Source: Balanoglossus misakiensis (Eukaryota > Hemichordata). Taken from it: 64,000 nt of DNA. The notes under the pieces were generated by a model. It worked only from the letters and a program-made list of their open reading frames with translations, was not told the DNA's origin and ran no database searches. The DNA is taken from positions 8,928,001-8,992,000 of the forward strand of contig CM082597.2 of assembly GCA_040954595.2 (NCBI GenBank). Reading direction: 5' to 3'. Below are positions 34,157 through 48,597 of this stretch, piece after piece (within the stretch, counting starts at the first letter, position 1; each line of letters begins with the position of its first letter). Position numbers and translations under genes: made by a program.

Positions 34157-36035
34157 TTGAGATTTTGCAAAGTCGAAAATGTGTCATTTTTTGATGATTT
34201 TCACCAGTTTTTTTTCAAAATTTGTCATTTTTTGATGATTTTCACCCATGTTTTTTTTTTAAAAAATCGACGAACCTATGATTTTTTTCAAAATCGACGA
34301 AATTTTGTGATTTTACAAAGTCGAAAATTTTGTCATTTTTTGATGATTTTCAACCATGATTTTTTTTCAAAAATCGACGAAAATTTGAGATTTTGCAAAG
34401 ACAAAAATTTGTCATTTTTGATGATTTTTACCCATGATTTTTTTTCAAAAATGGACGAAATTTTGAGATTTTGCAAAGACGAAAATTTGTCATTTTTTGA
34501 TGATTTTCACCCATGATTTTTTTTCAAAAATCGACGAAATTTTGAGATTTTGCAAAGAGGAAAATTTGTCATTTTTTCATGATTTTCCCCCATGATTTTT
34601 TTCAAAAATCGACGAAATTTTGTGATTTTACAAAGTCGAAAATTTTGTCATTTTTCATGATTTTCACCCATGATTTTTTCAAAAATCGACGAAATTTTGA
34701 GATTTTGCAAAGTCGAAAATTTGTCATTTTTTGATGATTTTCACCCATGTCTTTTTTCAAAAATCGACGAAATTTTGAGATTTTGCAAAGTCGAAAATTT
34801 GTCATTTTTTGATGATTTTCACCCATGATTTTTTTCAAAAATCGATGAAATTTTGAGATTTTGCAGTAAAAAAATTGTCATTATTTGATGATTTTCGACC
34901 ATGATTTTTTTCAAAATTGACGAAATTTTGAGATTTTGCAGTCGAAAATTTGTCATTTTTTGATCATTTTCCCCCATGATTTTTTTCAAAAATCGACGAA
35001 ATTTTCAGATTTTGCAAAGTCGAAAAATTGTCATTATTTGATGATTTTCAACAATGATTTTTTTCAAAAATCGACGAAATTTTGAGATTTTGCAGTCAAA
35101 AATTTGTCATTTTTTGATGATTTTCAACAATTTTTTTAAAAAATCGACGAAAATTTGAGATTTTGCAGTAAAAAATTTGTCATTTTTTGATGATTTTCAC
35201 CCATGATTTTTTCAAAATTGGCAAAATTTTGAGATTTTGCAAAGTCGAAAATTTGTCATTTTTTGATGATTTTCACCCATGATTTTTTTTCACAAATCGA
35301 CGAAATTTTGAGATTTTGTAGTCGTAAATTTGTCATTTTTTGATGATTTTCCCCCATGATTTTTTTCAAAAATCAACGAAATTTTGAGATTTTGCAAAGT
35401 CGAAAATTTGTCATTTTTGATGATTTTCACCCATGATTTTTTTCAAAAATCGACGAAATTTTGAGATTTTGCAAAGTCGAAAATTTGTCATTTTTTGATG
35501 ATTTTCCCCCATGTTTTTTTTTTTAAATGGACGAAATTTTGAGATTTTGCAAAGACGAAAATTTGTTATTTTTTGATGATTTTCACCCATGATTTTTTCA
35601 AAAATTGACGAAATTTTGAGATTTTGCAAAGTCGAAAATTTGTCATTTTTTGATGATTTTCCCCCATGATTTTTTTCAAAAATCGACGAAATTTTGAGAT
35701 TTTGCAAAGTCGAAAATGTGTCATTTTTTGATGATTTTCACCAGTTTTTTTTCAAAATTTGTCATTTTTTGATGATTTTCACCCATGTTTTTTTTTTAAA
35801 AAATCGACGAACCTATGATTTTTTTCAAAATCGACGAAATTTTGTGATTTTACAAAGTCGAAAATTTTGTCATTTTTTGATGATTTTCAACCATGATTTT
35901 TTTTCAAAAATCGACGAAAATTTGAGATTTTGCAAAGACAAAAATTTGTCATTTTTGATGATTTTTACCCATGATTTTTTTTCAAAAATGGACGAAATTT
36001 TGAGATTTTGCAAATCGAAAATTTGTTATTTTTGA
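34157..36035 (+). repeat. Satellite higher-order pair, ~1537-bp offset
   Basis: The block opened by TTTTCACCAGTTTTTTTTCA at about 34195 recurs at 35732, with the same following order of half-length monomer, GACGAACCTATG junction and AAAGACAAAAATTTG variant. Confidence 0.75.
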
Positions 36036-37279
36036 TGATTTTCACCATGTCTTTTTTTTAAAAATCGACGAAATTTTGAGATTTTGCAAAGAGGAAAATT
36101 TGTCATTTTTTCATGATTTTCCCCCATGATTTTTTTCAAAAATCGACGAAATTTTGTGATTTTACAAAGTCGAAAATTTTGTCATTTTTTGATGATTTTC
36201 AACCATGATTTTTTTTCAAAAATCGACGAAAATTTGAGATTTTGCAAAGACGAAAATTTGTAATTTTTGATGATTTTTACCCATGATTTTTTTTTCAAAA
36301 ATGGACGAAATTTTGAGATTTTGCAAAGACGAAAATTTGTCATTTTTTGATGATTTTCACCCATGATTTTTTTTCAAAAATCGACGAAATTTTGAGATTT
36401 TGCAAAGTCGTAAATGTGTCATTTTTGATGATTTTCACCAGTTTTTTTTTTCAAAATTTGTCATTTTTTCATGATTTACCCCCATGATTTTTTTCAAAAA
36501 TCGACGAAAATTTGAGATTTTGCAAAGACGAAAATTTGTCATTTTTGATGATTTTTACCCATGATTTTTTTTCAAAAATGGACGAAATTTTGAGATTTTA
36601 CGAAAATTTGTCATTTTTTGATGATTTTCACCAATGATTTTTTTTCAAAAAACGACGAAATTTTGAGATTTTGCAGAGGAAAATGTGTCATTATTTGATG
36701 ATTTTCACCCGTTTTTTTTTTTCAAAATTTGTCATTTTTTGATGATTTTCACCCATGTTTTTTTTTAAAAAATCGACGAACCTATGATTTTTTTCAAAAT
36801 CGACGAAATTTTGTGATTTTACAAAGTCGAAAATTTTGTCATTTTTTTGATGATTTTCAACCATGATTTTTTTTCCAAAAATCGACGAAAATTTGAGATT
36901 TTGCAAAGACGAAAATTTGTCATTTTTGATGATTTTTACCCATGATTTTTTTTCAAAAATGGACGAAATTTTGAGATTTTGCAAAGACGAAAATTTGTCA
37001 TTTTTTGATGATTTTCACCAATGATTTTTTTTCAAAAATCGACGAAATTTTGAGATTTTGCAGAGAGGAAAATTTGTCATTTTTTCATGATTTTCCCCCA
37101 TGATTTTTTTCAAAAATCGACGAAATTTTGAGATTTTGCAAAGTCGAAAATTTGTCATTTTTTGATGATTTTCACCCATGATTTTTTCAAAAATTGACGA
37201 AATGTTGAGATTTTGCAAAGTCGAAAATTTGTCATTTTTTTATGATTTTCACCCGTGATTTTTTTCAAAAATGGACGAA

Positions 37280-40200
37280 ATTTTGAGATTTTGCAAAGAC
37301 GAAAATTTGTCATTTTTTGATGATTTTCACCCATGATTTTTTTTCAAAAATCGACGAAATTTTGAGATTTTGCAAAGAGGAGAATTTGTCATTTTTTCAT
37401 GATTTTCCCCCATGATTTTTTTCAAAAATCGACGAAATTTTGAGATTTTGCAAAGTCGAAAATTTTGTCATTTTTTGATGATTTTCAACCATGATTTTTT
37501 TTCAAAAATCGACGAAAATTTGAGATTTTGCAAAGATGAAAATTTGTCATTTTTGATGATTTTTACCCATAATTTTTTTTCAGAAATGGACGAAATTTTG
37601 AGATTTTGCAAAGACGAAAATTTGTCATTTTTTGATGATTTTCACCCATGATTTTTTTTCAAAAATTGACGAAATTTTGAGATTTTGCAAAGTCGAAAAT
37701 TTGTCATTTTTTGATGATTTTCACCCGTGATTTTTTTCAAAAATGGACGAAATTTTGAGATTTTGCAAAGACGAAAATTTGTCATTTTTTGATGATTTTC
37801 ACCCATGATTTTTTTTCAAAAATCGACGAAATTTTGAGATTTTGCAAAGAGGAGAATTTGTCATTTTTTCATGATTTTCCCCCATGATTTTTTTCAAAAA
37901 TCGACGAAATTTTGAGATTTTGCAAAGTCGAAAATTTTGTCATTTTTTGATGATTTTCAACCATGATTTTTTTTCAAAAATCGACGAAAATTTGAGATTT
38001 TGCAAAGATGAAAATTTGTCATTTTTGATGATTTTTACCCATAATTTTTTTTCAGAAATGGACGAAATTTTGAGATTTTGCAAAGACGAAAATTTGTCAT
38101 TTTTTGATGATTTTCACCCATGATTTTTTTTCAAAAATTGACGAAATTTTGAGATTTTGCAAAGTCGAAAATGTGTCATTTTTTGATGATTTTCACCCGT
38201 TTTTTTTTCAAAATTTGTCATTTTTTGATGATTTTTACCCATGATTTTTTTTCAAAAATGGACGAAATTTTGAGATTTTGCAAAATCGAAAATTTGTTAT
38301 TTTTTGATGATTTTCACCCATGTCTTTTTTTTAAAAATCGACGAAATTTTGAGATTTTGCAAAGAGGAAAATTTGTCATTTTTTTCATGATTTTCCCCCA
38401 TGATTTTTTTCAAAAATCGACGACATTTTGAGATTTTGCAAAGTCGACGAAAATGTGTCATTTTTTGATGATTTTCACCCGTTTTTTTTCAAAAATCGAC
38501 GAAATTTTGAGATTTTGCAAAATCGAAAATTTGTCATTTTTTGATGATTTTCACCCATGATTTTTTTTCAAAAATCGACGAAATTTTGAGATTTTGCAAA
38601 GTCGTAAATGTGTCATTTTTTGATGATTTTCACCCGGTTTTTTTCAAAAATCGACGAAATTTTGAGATTTTGCAAAGTCGTAAATGTGTCATTTTTTGAT
38701 GATTTTCACCCGTTTTTTTTTCGAAATTTGTCATTTTTTGATGATTTTCACCCATGATTTTCTTCAAAAATCGACGAAATTTTGAGATTTTGCAAAGTCG
38801 AAAATTTGTCATTTTTTGATGATTTTCACCTATGATTTTTTTCAAAAATCAACAAAATTTTGAGATTTTGCAAAGTCGAAAATTTGTCATTTTTTGATGA
38901 TTTTCACCGATGATTTTTTTCAACAATCGAAAAAATTTTGAGATTTTGCAAAGTCGAAAATTTGTCATTTTTTGATGATTTTCACCCATGATTTTCTTCA
39001 AAAATCGACGAAATTTTGAGATTTTGCAAAGTCGAAAATTTGTCATTTTTTGATGATTTTCACCCATGATTTTTTTCAAAATTGACGAAATTTTGAGATT
39101 TTGCAAAGTCGAAAATTTGTCATTTTTTCATGATTTTCCCCCATGATTTTTTTCAAAAATCGACGAAATTTTGAGATTTTGCAAAGACGAAAATTTGTCA
39201 TTTTTTGATGATTTTCACCCATGATTTTTTTTCAAAAATCGACGAAATTTTGAGATTTTGCAAAGAGGAGAATTTGTCATTTTTTCATGATTTTCCCCCA
39301 TGATTTTTTTCAAAAATCGACGAAATTTTGAGATTTTGCAAAGTCGAAAATTTTGTCATTTTTTGATGATTTTCAACCATGATTTTTTTTCAAAAATCGA
39401 CGAAAATTTGAGATTTTGCAAAGATGAAAATTTGTCATTTTTGATGATTTTTACCCATAATTTTTTTTCAGAAATGGACGAAATTTTGAGATTTTGCAAA
39501 GACGAAAATTTGTCATTTTTTGATGATTTTCACCCATGATTTTTTTTCAAAAATTGACGAAATTTTGAGATTTTGCAAAGTCGAAAATTTGTCATTTTTT
39601 GATGATTTTCACCCGTGATTTTTTTCAAAAATGGACGAAATTTTGAGATTTTGCAAAGACGAAAATTTGTCATTTTTTGATGATTTTCACCCATGATTTT
39701 TTTTCAAAAATCGACGAAATTTTGAGATTTTGCAAAGAGGAGAATTTGTCATTTTTTCATGATTTTCCCCCATGATTTTTTTCAAAAATCGACGAAATTT
39801 TGAGATTTTGCAAAGTCGAAAATTTTGTCATTTTTTGATGATTTTCAACCATGATTTTTTTTCAAAAATCGACGAAAATTTGAGATTTTGCAAAGATGAA
39901 AATTTGTCATTTTTGATGATTTTTACCCATAATTTTTTTTCAGAAATGGACGAAATTTTGAGATTTTGCAAAGACGAAAATTTGTCATTTTTTGATGATT
40001 TTCACCCATGATTTTTTTTCAAAAATTGACGAAATTTTGAGATTTTGCAAAGTCGAAAATGTGTCATTTTTTGATGATTTTCACCCGTTTTTTTTTCAAA
40101 ATTTGTCATTTTTTGATGATTTTTACCCATGATTTTTTTTCAAAAATGGACGAAATTTTGAGATTTTGCAAAATCGAAAATTTGTTATTTTTTGATGATT

Positions 40201-40520
40201 TTCACCCATGTCTTTTTTTTAAAAATCGACGAAATTTTGAGATTTTGCAAAGAGGAAAATTTGTCATTTTTTTCATGATTTTCCCCCATGATTTTTTTTC
40301 AAAAATCGACGACATTTTGAGATTTTGCAAAGTCGACGAAAATGTGTCATTTTTTGATGATTTTCACCCGTTTTTTTTCAAAAATCGACGAAATTTTGAG
40401 ATTTTGCAAAATCGAAAATTTGTCATTTTTTGATGATTTTCACCCATGATTTTTTTTCAAAAATCGACGAAATTTTGAGATTTTGCAAAGTCGTAAATGT
40501 GTCATTTTTTGATGATTTTC
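37280..40520 (+). repeat. Nested higher-order satellite repeat: 472 bp inside 1888 bp
   Basis: Bases 37280-38630 recur at about 39168-40520 (offset 1888). Inside each, a six-monomer block of 472 bp is itself doubled (37412/37884 and 39300/39772). The GAGGAGAATTTG and CAGAAATGGACG variants mark the units. Confidence 0.85.
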
Positions 40521-41588
40521 ACCCGGTTTTTTTTCAAAAATCGACGAAATTTTGAGATTTTGCAAAGTCGTAAATGTGTCATTTTTTGATGATTTTCACC
40601 CGTTTTTTTTTCAAAATTTGTCATTTTTTGATGATTTTCACCCATGATTTTCTTCAAAAATCGACGAAATTTTGAGATTTTGCAAAGTCGAAAATTTGTC
40701 ATTTTTTGATGATTTTCACCTATGATTTTTTTCAAAAATCAACAAAATTTTGAGATTTTGCAAAGTCGAAAATTTGTCATTTTTTGATGATTTTCACCGA
40801 TGATTTTTTTCAACAATCGAAAAAATTTTGAGATTTTGCAAAGTCGAAAATTTGTCATTTTTTGATGATTTTCACCCATGATTTTCTTCAAAAATCGACG
40901 AAATTTTGAGATTTTGCAAAGTCGAAAATTTGTCATTTTTTGATGATTTTCACCCATGATTTTTTTCAAAATTGACGAAATTTTGAGATTTTGCAAAGTC
41001 GAAAATTTCTCATTTTTTGGTGCATTTTCACCCATGATTTTTTTTCAAAAATCGACGAAATTGTGAGATTTTGCAAAGTCGAAAATTTGTCATTTTTTGA
41101 TGATTTTCACCCATGATTTTTATTCAAAATTGACGAAATTTTGAGATTTTGCAAAGTCGAAAATTTGTCATTTTTTCATGATTTTCCCCCATGATTTTTT
41201 TCAAAAATCGACGAAATTTTGAGATTTTGCAAAGTCGACGAAAATGTGTCATTTTTTGATGATTTTCACCCATTTTTTTTCAAAAATCGACGAAATTTTG
41301 AGATTTTGCAAAATCGAAAATTTGTCATTTTTTGATGATTTTCCCCCATGATTGTTTTTTAAAAATGGACGAAAGTTTGAGATTTTGCAAAGACGAAAAT
41401 TTGTCATTTTTGATGATTTTTACCCATGATTTTTTTTCAAAAATGGACGAAATTTTGAGATTTTGCAAAGACGAAAATTTGTCATTTTTTGATGATTTTC
41501 ACCCATGATTTTTTTTCAAAAATCGACGAAATTTTGAGATTTTGCAAAGTCGTAAATGTGTCATTTTTTGATGATTTTCACCCGTTTT

Positions 41589-42900
41589 TTTTTTTAATTT
41601 GTCATTTTTTGATGATTTTCACCCATGTTTTTTTTAAAAAATCAACAAAATTTTGAGATTTTGCAAAGTCGAAAATTTGTCATTTTTTGATGATTTTCAC
41701 CGATGATTTTTTTCAACAATCGAAAAAATTTTGAGATTTTGCAAAGTCGAAAATTTGTCATTTTTTGATGATTTTCACCCATGATTTTCTTCAAAAATCG
41801 ACGAAATTTTGAGATTTTGCAAAGTCGAAAATTTCTCATTTTTTGGTGCATTTTCACCCATGATTTTTTTTCAAAAATCGACGAAATTGTGAGATTTTGC
41901 AAAGTCGAAAATTTGTCATTTTTTGATGATTTTCACCCATGATTTTTATTCAAAATTGACGAAATTTTGAGATTTTGCAAAGTCGAAAATTTGTCATTTT
42001 TTCATGATTTTCCCCCATGATTTTTTTCAAAAATCGACGAAATTTTGAGATTTTGCAAAGTCGACGAAAATGTGTCATTTTTTGATGATTTTCACCCGTT
42101 TTTTTTTTAAATTTGTCATTTTTTGATGATTTTCACCCATGTTTTTTTTAAAAAATCAACAAAATTTTGAGATTTTGCAAAGTCGAAAATTTGTCATTTT
42201 TTGATGATTTTCACCGATGATTTTTTTCAACAATCGAAAAAATTTTGAGATTTTGCAAAGTCGAAAATTTGTCATTTTTTGATGATTTTCACCCATGATT
42301 TTCTTCAAAAATCGACGAAATTTTGAGATTTTGCAAAGTCGAAAATTTGTCATTTTTTGATGATTTTCACCCATGATTTTTATTCAAAATTGACGAAATT
42401 TTGAGATTTTGCAAAGTCGAAAATTTGTCATTTTTTCATGATTTTCCCCCATGATTTTTTTCAAAAATCGACGAAATTTTGAGATTTTGCAAAGTCGACG
42501 AAAATGTGTCATTTTTTGATGATTTTCACCCGTTTTTTTTTTAAATTTGTCATTTTTTGATGATTTTCACCCATGTTTTTTTTAAAAAATCAACAAAATT
42601 TTGAGATTTTGCAAAGTCGAAAATTTGTCATTTTTTGATGATTTTCACCGATGATTTTTTTCAACAATCGAAAAAATTTTGAGATTTTGCAAAGTCGAAA
42701 ATTTGTCATTTTTTGATGATTTTCACCCATGATTTTCTTCAAAAATCGACGAAATTTTGAGATTTTGCAAAGTCGAAAATTTCTCATTTTTTGGTGCATT
42801 TTCACCCATGATTTTTTTTCAAAAATCGACGAAATTGTGAGATTTTGCAAAGTCGAAAATTTGTCATTTTTTGATGATTTTCACCCATGATTTTTATTCA
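41589..42900 (+). repeat. Higher-order satellite repeat, ~434 to 514 bp
   Basis: Three successive blocks begin near 41589, 42102 and 42537 with an AATTTGTC junction after a T run and contain AAATCAACAAAATTTTG and CAACAATCGAAAAAATTTTG. The first and third are 948 bp apart and share an extra monomer with ATTTTTTGGTGCATTTTC that the middle one lacks. Confidence 0.8.
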
Positions 42901-44199
42901 AAATTGACGAAATTTTGAGATTTTGCAAAGTCGAAAATTTGTCATTTTTTCATGATTTTCCCCCATGATTTTTTTCAAAAATCGACGAAATTTTGAGATT
43001 TTGCAAAGTCGACGAAAATGTGTCATTTTTTGATGATTTTCAGCCATTTTTTTTCAAAAATCGACGAAATTTTGAGATTTTGCAAAATCGAAAATTTGTC
43101 ATTTTTTGATGATTTTCCCCCATGATTGTTTTTTAAAAATGGACGAAAGTTTGAGATTTTGCAAAGACGAAAATTTGTCATTTTTGATGATTTTTACCCA
43201 TGATTTTTTTTCAAAAATGGACGAAATTTTGAGATTTTGCAAAGACGAAAATTTGTCATTTTTTGATGATTTTCACCCATGATTTTTTTTCAAAAATCGA
43301 CGAAATTTTGAGATTTTGCAAAGTCGTAAATGTGTCATTTTTTGATGATTTTCACCCGTTTTTTTTTTAAATTTGTCATTTTTTGATGATTTTCACCCAT
43401 GTTTTTTTTTAAAAAATCGACGAACCTATGATTTTTTTCAAAATCGACGAAATTTTGTGATTTTACAAAGTCGAAAATTTTGTCATTTTTTGATGATTTT
43501 CAACCATGATTTTTTTTCAAAAATCGACGAAAATTTGAGATTTTGCAAAGACGAAAATTTGTCATTTTTGATGATTTTTACCCATGATTTTTTTTTTCAA
43601 AAATGGACGAAATTTTGAGATTTTGCAAAGACGAAAATTTGTCATTTTTTGATGATTTTCACCCATGATTTTTTTTCAAAAATCGACGAAATTTTGAGAT
43701 TTTGCAAAGAGGAAAATTTGTCATTTTTTGATGATTTTCAACCATGATTTTTTTTCAAAAATCGACGAAAATTTGAGATTTTGCAAAGATGAAAATTTGT
43801 CATTTTTGATGATTTTTACCCATAATTTTTTTTCAGAAATGGACGAAATTTTGAGATTTTGCAAAGACGAAAATTTGTCATTTTTTGATGATTTTCACCC
43901 ATGATTTTTTTTCAAAAATCGACGAAATTTTGAGATTTTGCAAAGTCGTAAATGTGTCATTTTTTGATGATTTTCACCCGTTTTTTTTTCAAAATTTGTC
44001 ATTTTTTGATGATTTTCACCCATGTTTTTTTTTAAAAAATCGACGAACCTATGATTTTTTTCAAAATCGACGAAATTTTGTGATTTTACAAAGTCGAAAA
44101 TGTGTCATTTTTTGATGATTTTCACCCGTTTTTTTTCAAAATTTGTCATTTTTAGATGATTTTCACCCGTTTTTTTTCAAAAATCGACGAAATTTTGAG

Positions 44200-47100
44200 A
44201 TTTTGCAAAGGCGAAAATGTGTCATTTTTTGATGATTTTCACCCGTTTTTTTTTCAAAATTTGTCATTTTTTGATGATTTTCACCCATGTTTTTTTTTAA
44301 AAAATCGACGAACCTATGATTTTTTTCAAAATCAACGAAATTTTGTGATTTTACAAAGTCGAAAATTTTGTCATTTTTTGATGATTTTCAACCATGATTT
44401 TTTTTCAAAAATCGACGAAAATTTGAGATTTTGCAAAGACGAAAATTTGTCATTTTTTGATGATTTTCACCCATGATTTTTTTTCAAAATTCGACGAAAT
44501 TTTGAGATTTTGCAAAGAGGAAAATTTGTCATTTTTTCATGATTTTCCCCCATGATTTTTTTCAAAAATCGACGAAATTTTGAGATTTTGCAAAGTCGAA
44601 AATTTTGTCATTTTTTGATGATTTTCAACCATGATTTTTTTCAAAAATCGACGAAAATTTGAGATTTTGCAAAGATGAAAATTTGTCATTTTTGATGATT
44701 TTTACCCATAATTTTTTTCAGAAATGGACAAAATTTGAGATTTTGCAAAGACGAAAATTTGTCATTTTTTGATGATTTTCACCCATGATTTTTTTTCAAA
44801 AATCGACGAAATTTTGAGATTTTGCAAAGTCGAAAATGTGTCATTTTTTGATGATTTTCACCCGTTTTTTTTTCAAAATTTGTCATTTTTTGATGATTTT
44901 TACCCATGATTTTTTTTCAAAAATGGACGAAATTTTGAGATTTTGCAAAGTCGAAAATTTGTTATGTTTTGATGATTTTCACCCATGTCTTTTTTTAAAA
45001 ATCGACGAAATTTTGAGATTTTGCAAAGAGGAAAATTTGTCATTTTTTCATGATTTTCCCCCATGATTTTTTTCAAAACTCGACGAAATTTTGAGATTTT
45101 GCAAAAATGAAAATTTGTCATTTTTGATGATTTTTACCCATAATTTTGTTTCAGAAATGGACGAAATTTTGAGATTTTGCAAAGACGAATATTTGTCATT
45201 TTTTGATGATTTTCACCCATGATTTTTTTTCAAAAATCGACGAAATTTTGAGATTTTGCAAAGTCGAAAATGTGTCATTTTTTGATGATTTTCACCCGTT
45301 TTCTTTTCAAAATTTGTCATTTTTTGATGATTTTTACCCATGATTTTTTTTCAAAAATGGACGAAATTTTGAGATTTTGAAAAGTCTAAAATTTGTTATT
45401 TTTTGATGATTTTCACCCATGTCTTTTTTTAAAAATCGACGAAATTTTGAGATTTTGCAAAGAGGAAAATTTGTCATTTTTTCATGATTTTCCCCCATGA
45501 TTTTTTTCAAAAATCGACGAAATTTTGAGATTTTGCAAAGTCGACGAAAATGTGTCATTTTTTGATGATTTTCACCCGTTTTTTTTCAAAAATCGACGAA
45601 ATTTTGAGATTTTGCAAAATCGAAAATTTGTCATTTTTTGATGATTTTCCCCCATGATTTTTTTTTAAAAATGGACGAAATTTTGAGATTTTGCAAAGAC
45701 GAAAATTTGTCATTTTTGATGATTTTTACCCATGATTTTTTTTTCAAAAATGGACGAAATTTTGAGATTTTGCAAAGACGAAAAAATTTTCATTTTTTGA
45801 TGATTTTCACCCATGATTTTTTTTCAAAAATCGACGAAATTTTGAGATTTTGCAAAGTCGTAAATGTGTCATTTTTTGATGATTTTCACCCGTTTTTTTT
45901 CAAAATTTGTCATTTTTTGATGATTTTCACCCATGATATTTTTCAAAAATCGAAAAAATTTTGAGATTTTGCAAAGACGAAAATTTGTCATTTTTTGATG
46001 ATTTTCACCCATGATTTTTTTTCAAAAATCGACGAAATTTTGAGATTTTGCAAAGGCGAAAATGTGTCATTTTTTGATGATTTTCACCCGTTTTTTTTTC
46101 AAAATTTGTCATTTTTTGATGATTTTCACCCATGTTTTTTTTTAAAAAATCGACGAACCTATGATTTTTTTCAAAATCAACGAAATTTTGTGATTTTACA
46201 AAGTCGAAAATTTTGTCATTTTTTGATGATTTTCAACCATGATTTTTTTTCAAAAATCGACGAAAATTTGAGATTTTGCAAAGACGAAAATTTGTCATTT
46301 TTTGATGATTTTCACCCATGATTTTTTTTCAAAATTCGACGAAATTTTGAGATTTTGCAAAGAGGAAAATTTGTCATTTTTTCATGATTTTCCCCCATGA
46401 TTTTTTTCAAAAATCGACGAAATTTTGAGATTTTGCAAAGTCGAAAATTTTGTCATTTTTTGATGATTTTCAACCATGATTTTTTTCAAAAATCGACGAA
46501 AATTTGAGATTTTGCAAAGATGAAAATTTGTCATTTTTGATGATTTTTACCCATAATTTTTTTCAGAAATGGACAAAATTTGAGATTTTGCAAAGACGAA
46601 AATTTGTCATTTTTTGATGATTTTCACCCATGATTTTTTTTCAAAAATCGACGAAATTTTGAGATTTTGCAAAGTCGAAAATGTGTCATTTTTTGATGAT
46701 TTTCACCCGTTTTTTTTTCAAAATTTGTCATTTTTTGATGATTTTTACCCATGATTTTTTTTCAAAAATGGACGAAATTTTGAGATTTTGCAAAGTCGAA
46801 AATTTGTTATGTTTTGATGATTTTCACCCATGTCTTTTTTTAAAAATCGACGAAATTTTGAGATTTTGCAAAGAGGAAAATTTGTCATTTTTTCATGATT
46901 TTCCCCCATGATTTTTTTCAAAACTCGACGAAATTTTGAGATTTTGCAAAAATGAAAATTTGTCATTTTTGATGATTTTTACCCATAATTTTGTTTCAGA
47001 AATGGACGAAATTTTGAGATTTTGCAAAGACGAATATTTGTCATTTTTTGATGATTTTCACCCATGATTTTTTTTCAAAAATCGACGAAATTTTGAGATT

Positions 47101-47835
47101 TTGCAAAGTCGAAAATGTGTCATTTTTTGATGATTTTCACCCGTTTTCTTTTCAAAATTTGTCATTTTTTGATGATTTTTACCCATGATTTTTTTTCAAA
47201 AATGGACGAAATTTTGAGATTTTGAAAAGTCTAAAATTTGTTATTTTTTGATGATTTTCACCCATGTCTTTTTTTAAAAATCGACGAAATTTTGAGATTT
47301 TGCAAAGAGGAAAATTTGTCATTTTTTCATGATTTTCCCCCATGATTTTTTTCAAAAATCGACGAAATTTTGAGATTTTGCAAAGTCGACGAAAATGTGT
47401 CATTTTTTGATGATTTTCACCCGTTTTTTTTCAAAAATCGACGAAATTTTGAGATTTTGCAAAATCGAAAATTTGTCATTTTTTGATGATTTTCCCCCAT
47501 GATTTTTTTTTAAAAATGGACGAAATTTTGAGATTTTGCAAAGACGAAAATTTGTCATTTTTGATGATTTTTACCCATGATTTTTTTTTCAAAAATGGAC
47601 GAAATTTTGAGATTTTGCAAAGACGAAAAAATTTTCATTTTTTGATGATTTTCACCCATGATTTTTTTTCAAAAATCGACGAAATTTTGAGATTTTGCAA
47701 AGTCGTAAATGTGTCATTTTTTGATGATTTTCACCCGTTTTTTTTCAAAATTTGTCATTTTTTGATGATTTTCACCCATGATATTTTTCAAAAATCGAAA
47801 AAATTTTGAGATTTTGCAAAGACGAAAATTTGTCA
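44200..47835 (+). repeat. Higher-order satellite repeat, 1845-bp tandem pair
   Basis: Bases 44200-45990 recur at 46045-47835 with a constant offset of 1845. Rare variants are shared: AAATGGACAAAATTTGAG, TTATGTTTTGATG, AAAACTCGACG, GACGAATATTTG, TTTTGAAAAGTCTAAAAT. The copies look nearly identical, implying recent duplication. Confidence 0.88.
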
Positions 47836-48597
47836 TTTTTTGATGATTTTCACCCATGATTTTTTTTCAAAAATCGACGAAATTTTGAGATTTTGCAAAG
47901 AGGAAAATTTGTCATTTTTTCATGATTTTCCCCCATGATTTTTTTCAAAAATCGACGAAATTTTGAGATTTTGCAAAGTCGAAAATTTTGTCATTTTTTG
48001 ATGATTTTCAACCATGATTTTTTTTCAAAAATCGACGAAATTTTGAGATTTTGCAAAGAGGAAAATTTGTCATTTTTTCATGATTTTCCCCCATGATTTT
48101 TTTCAACAATCGAAAAAATTTTGAGATTTTGCAAAGTCGAAAATGTGTCATTTTTTGATGATTTTCACCCGTTTTTTTTTCAAAATTTGTCATTTTTTGA
48201 TGATTTTCACCAATGATATTTTTCAAAAATCGAAAAAATTTTGAGATTTTGCAAAGTCGAAAATTTGTCATTTTTTGATGATTTTCACCCATGATTTTCT
48301 TCAAAAATCGACGAAATTTTGAGATTTTGCAAAGTCGAAAATTTGTCATTTTTTGATGATTTTCACCTATGATTTTTTTCAAAAATCAACAAAATTTTGA
48401 GATTTTGCAACGTCGAAAATTTGTCATTTTTTTGATGATTTTCACCCATGACTTTTTTCAAAAATCGACGAAATTTTGAGATTTTGCAAAGTCGAAAATT
48501 TGTCATTTTTTGATGATTTTCACCGATGAGTTTTTTCAACAATCGAAAAAATTTTGAGATTTTGCAAAGACGAAAATTTGTCATTTTTTGATGATTT

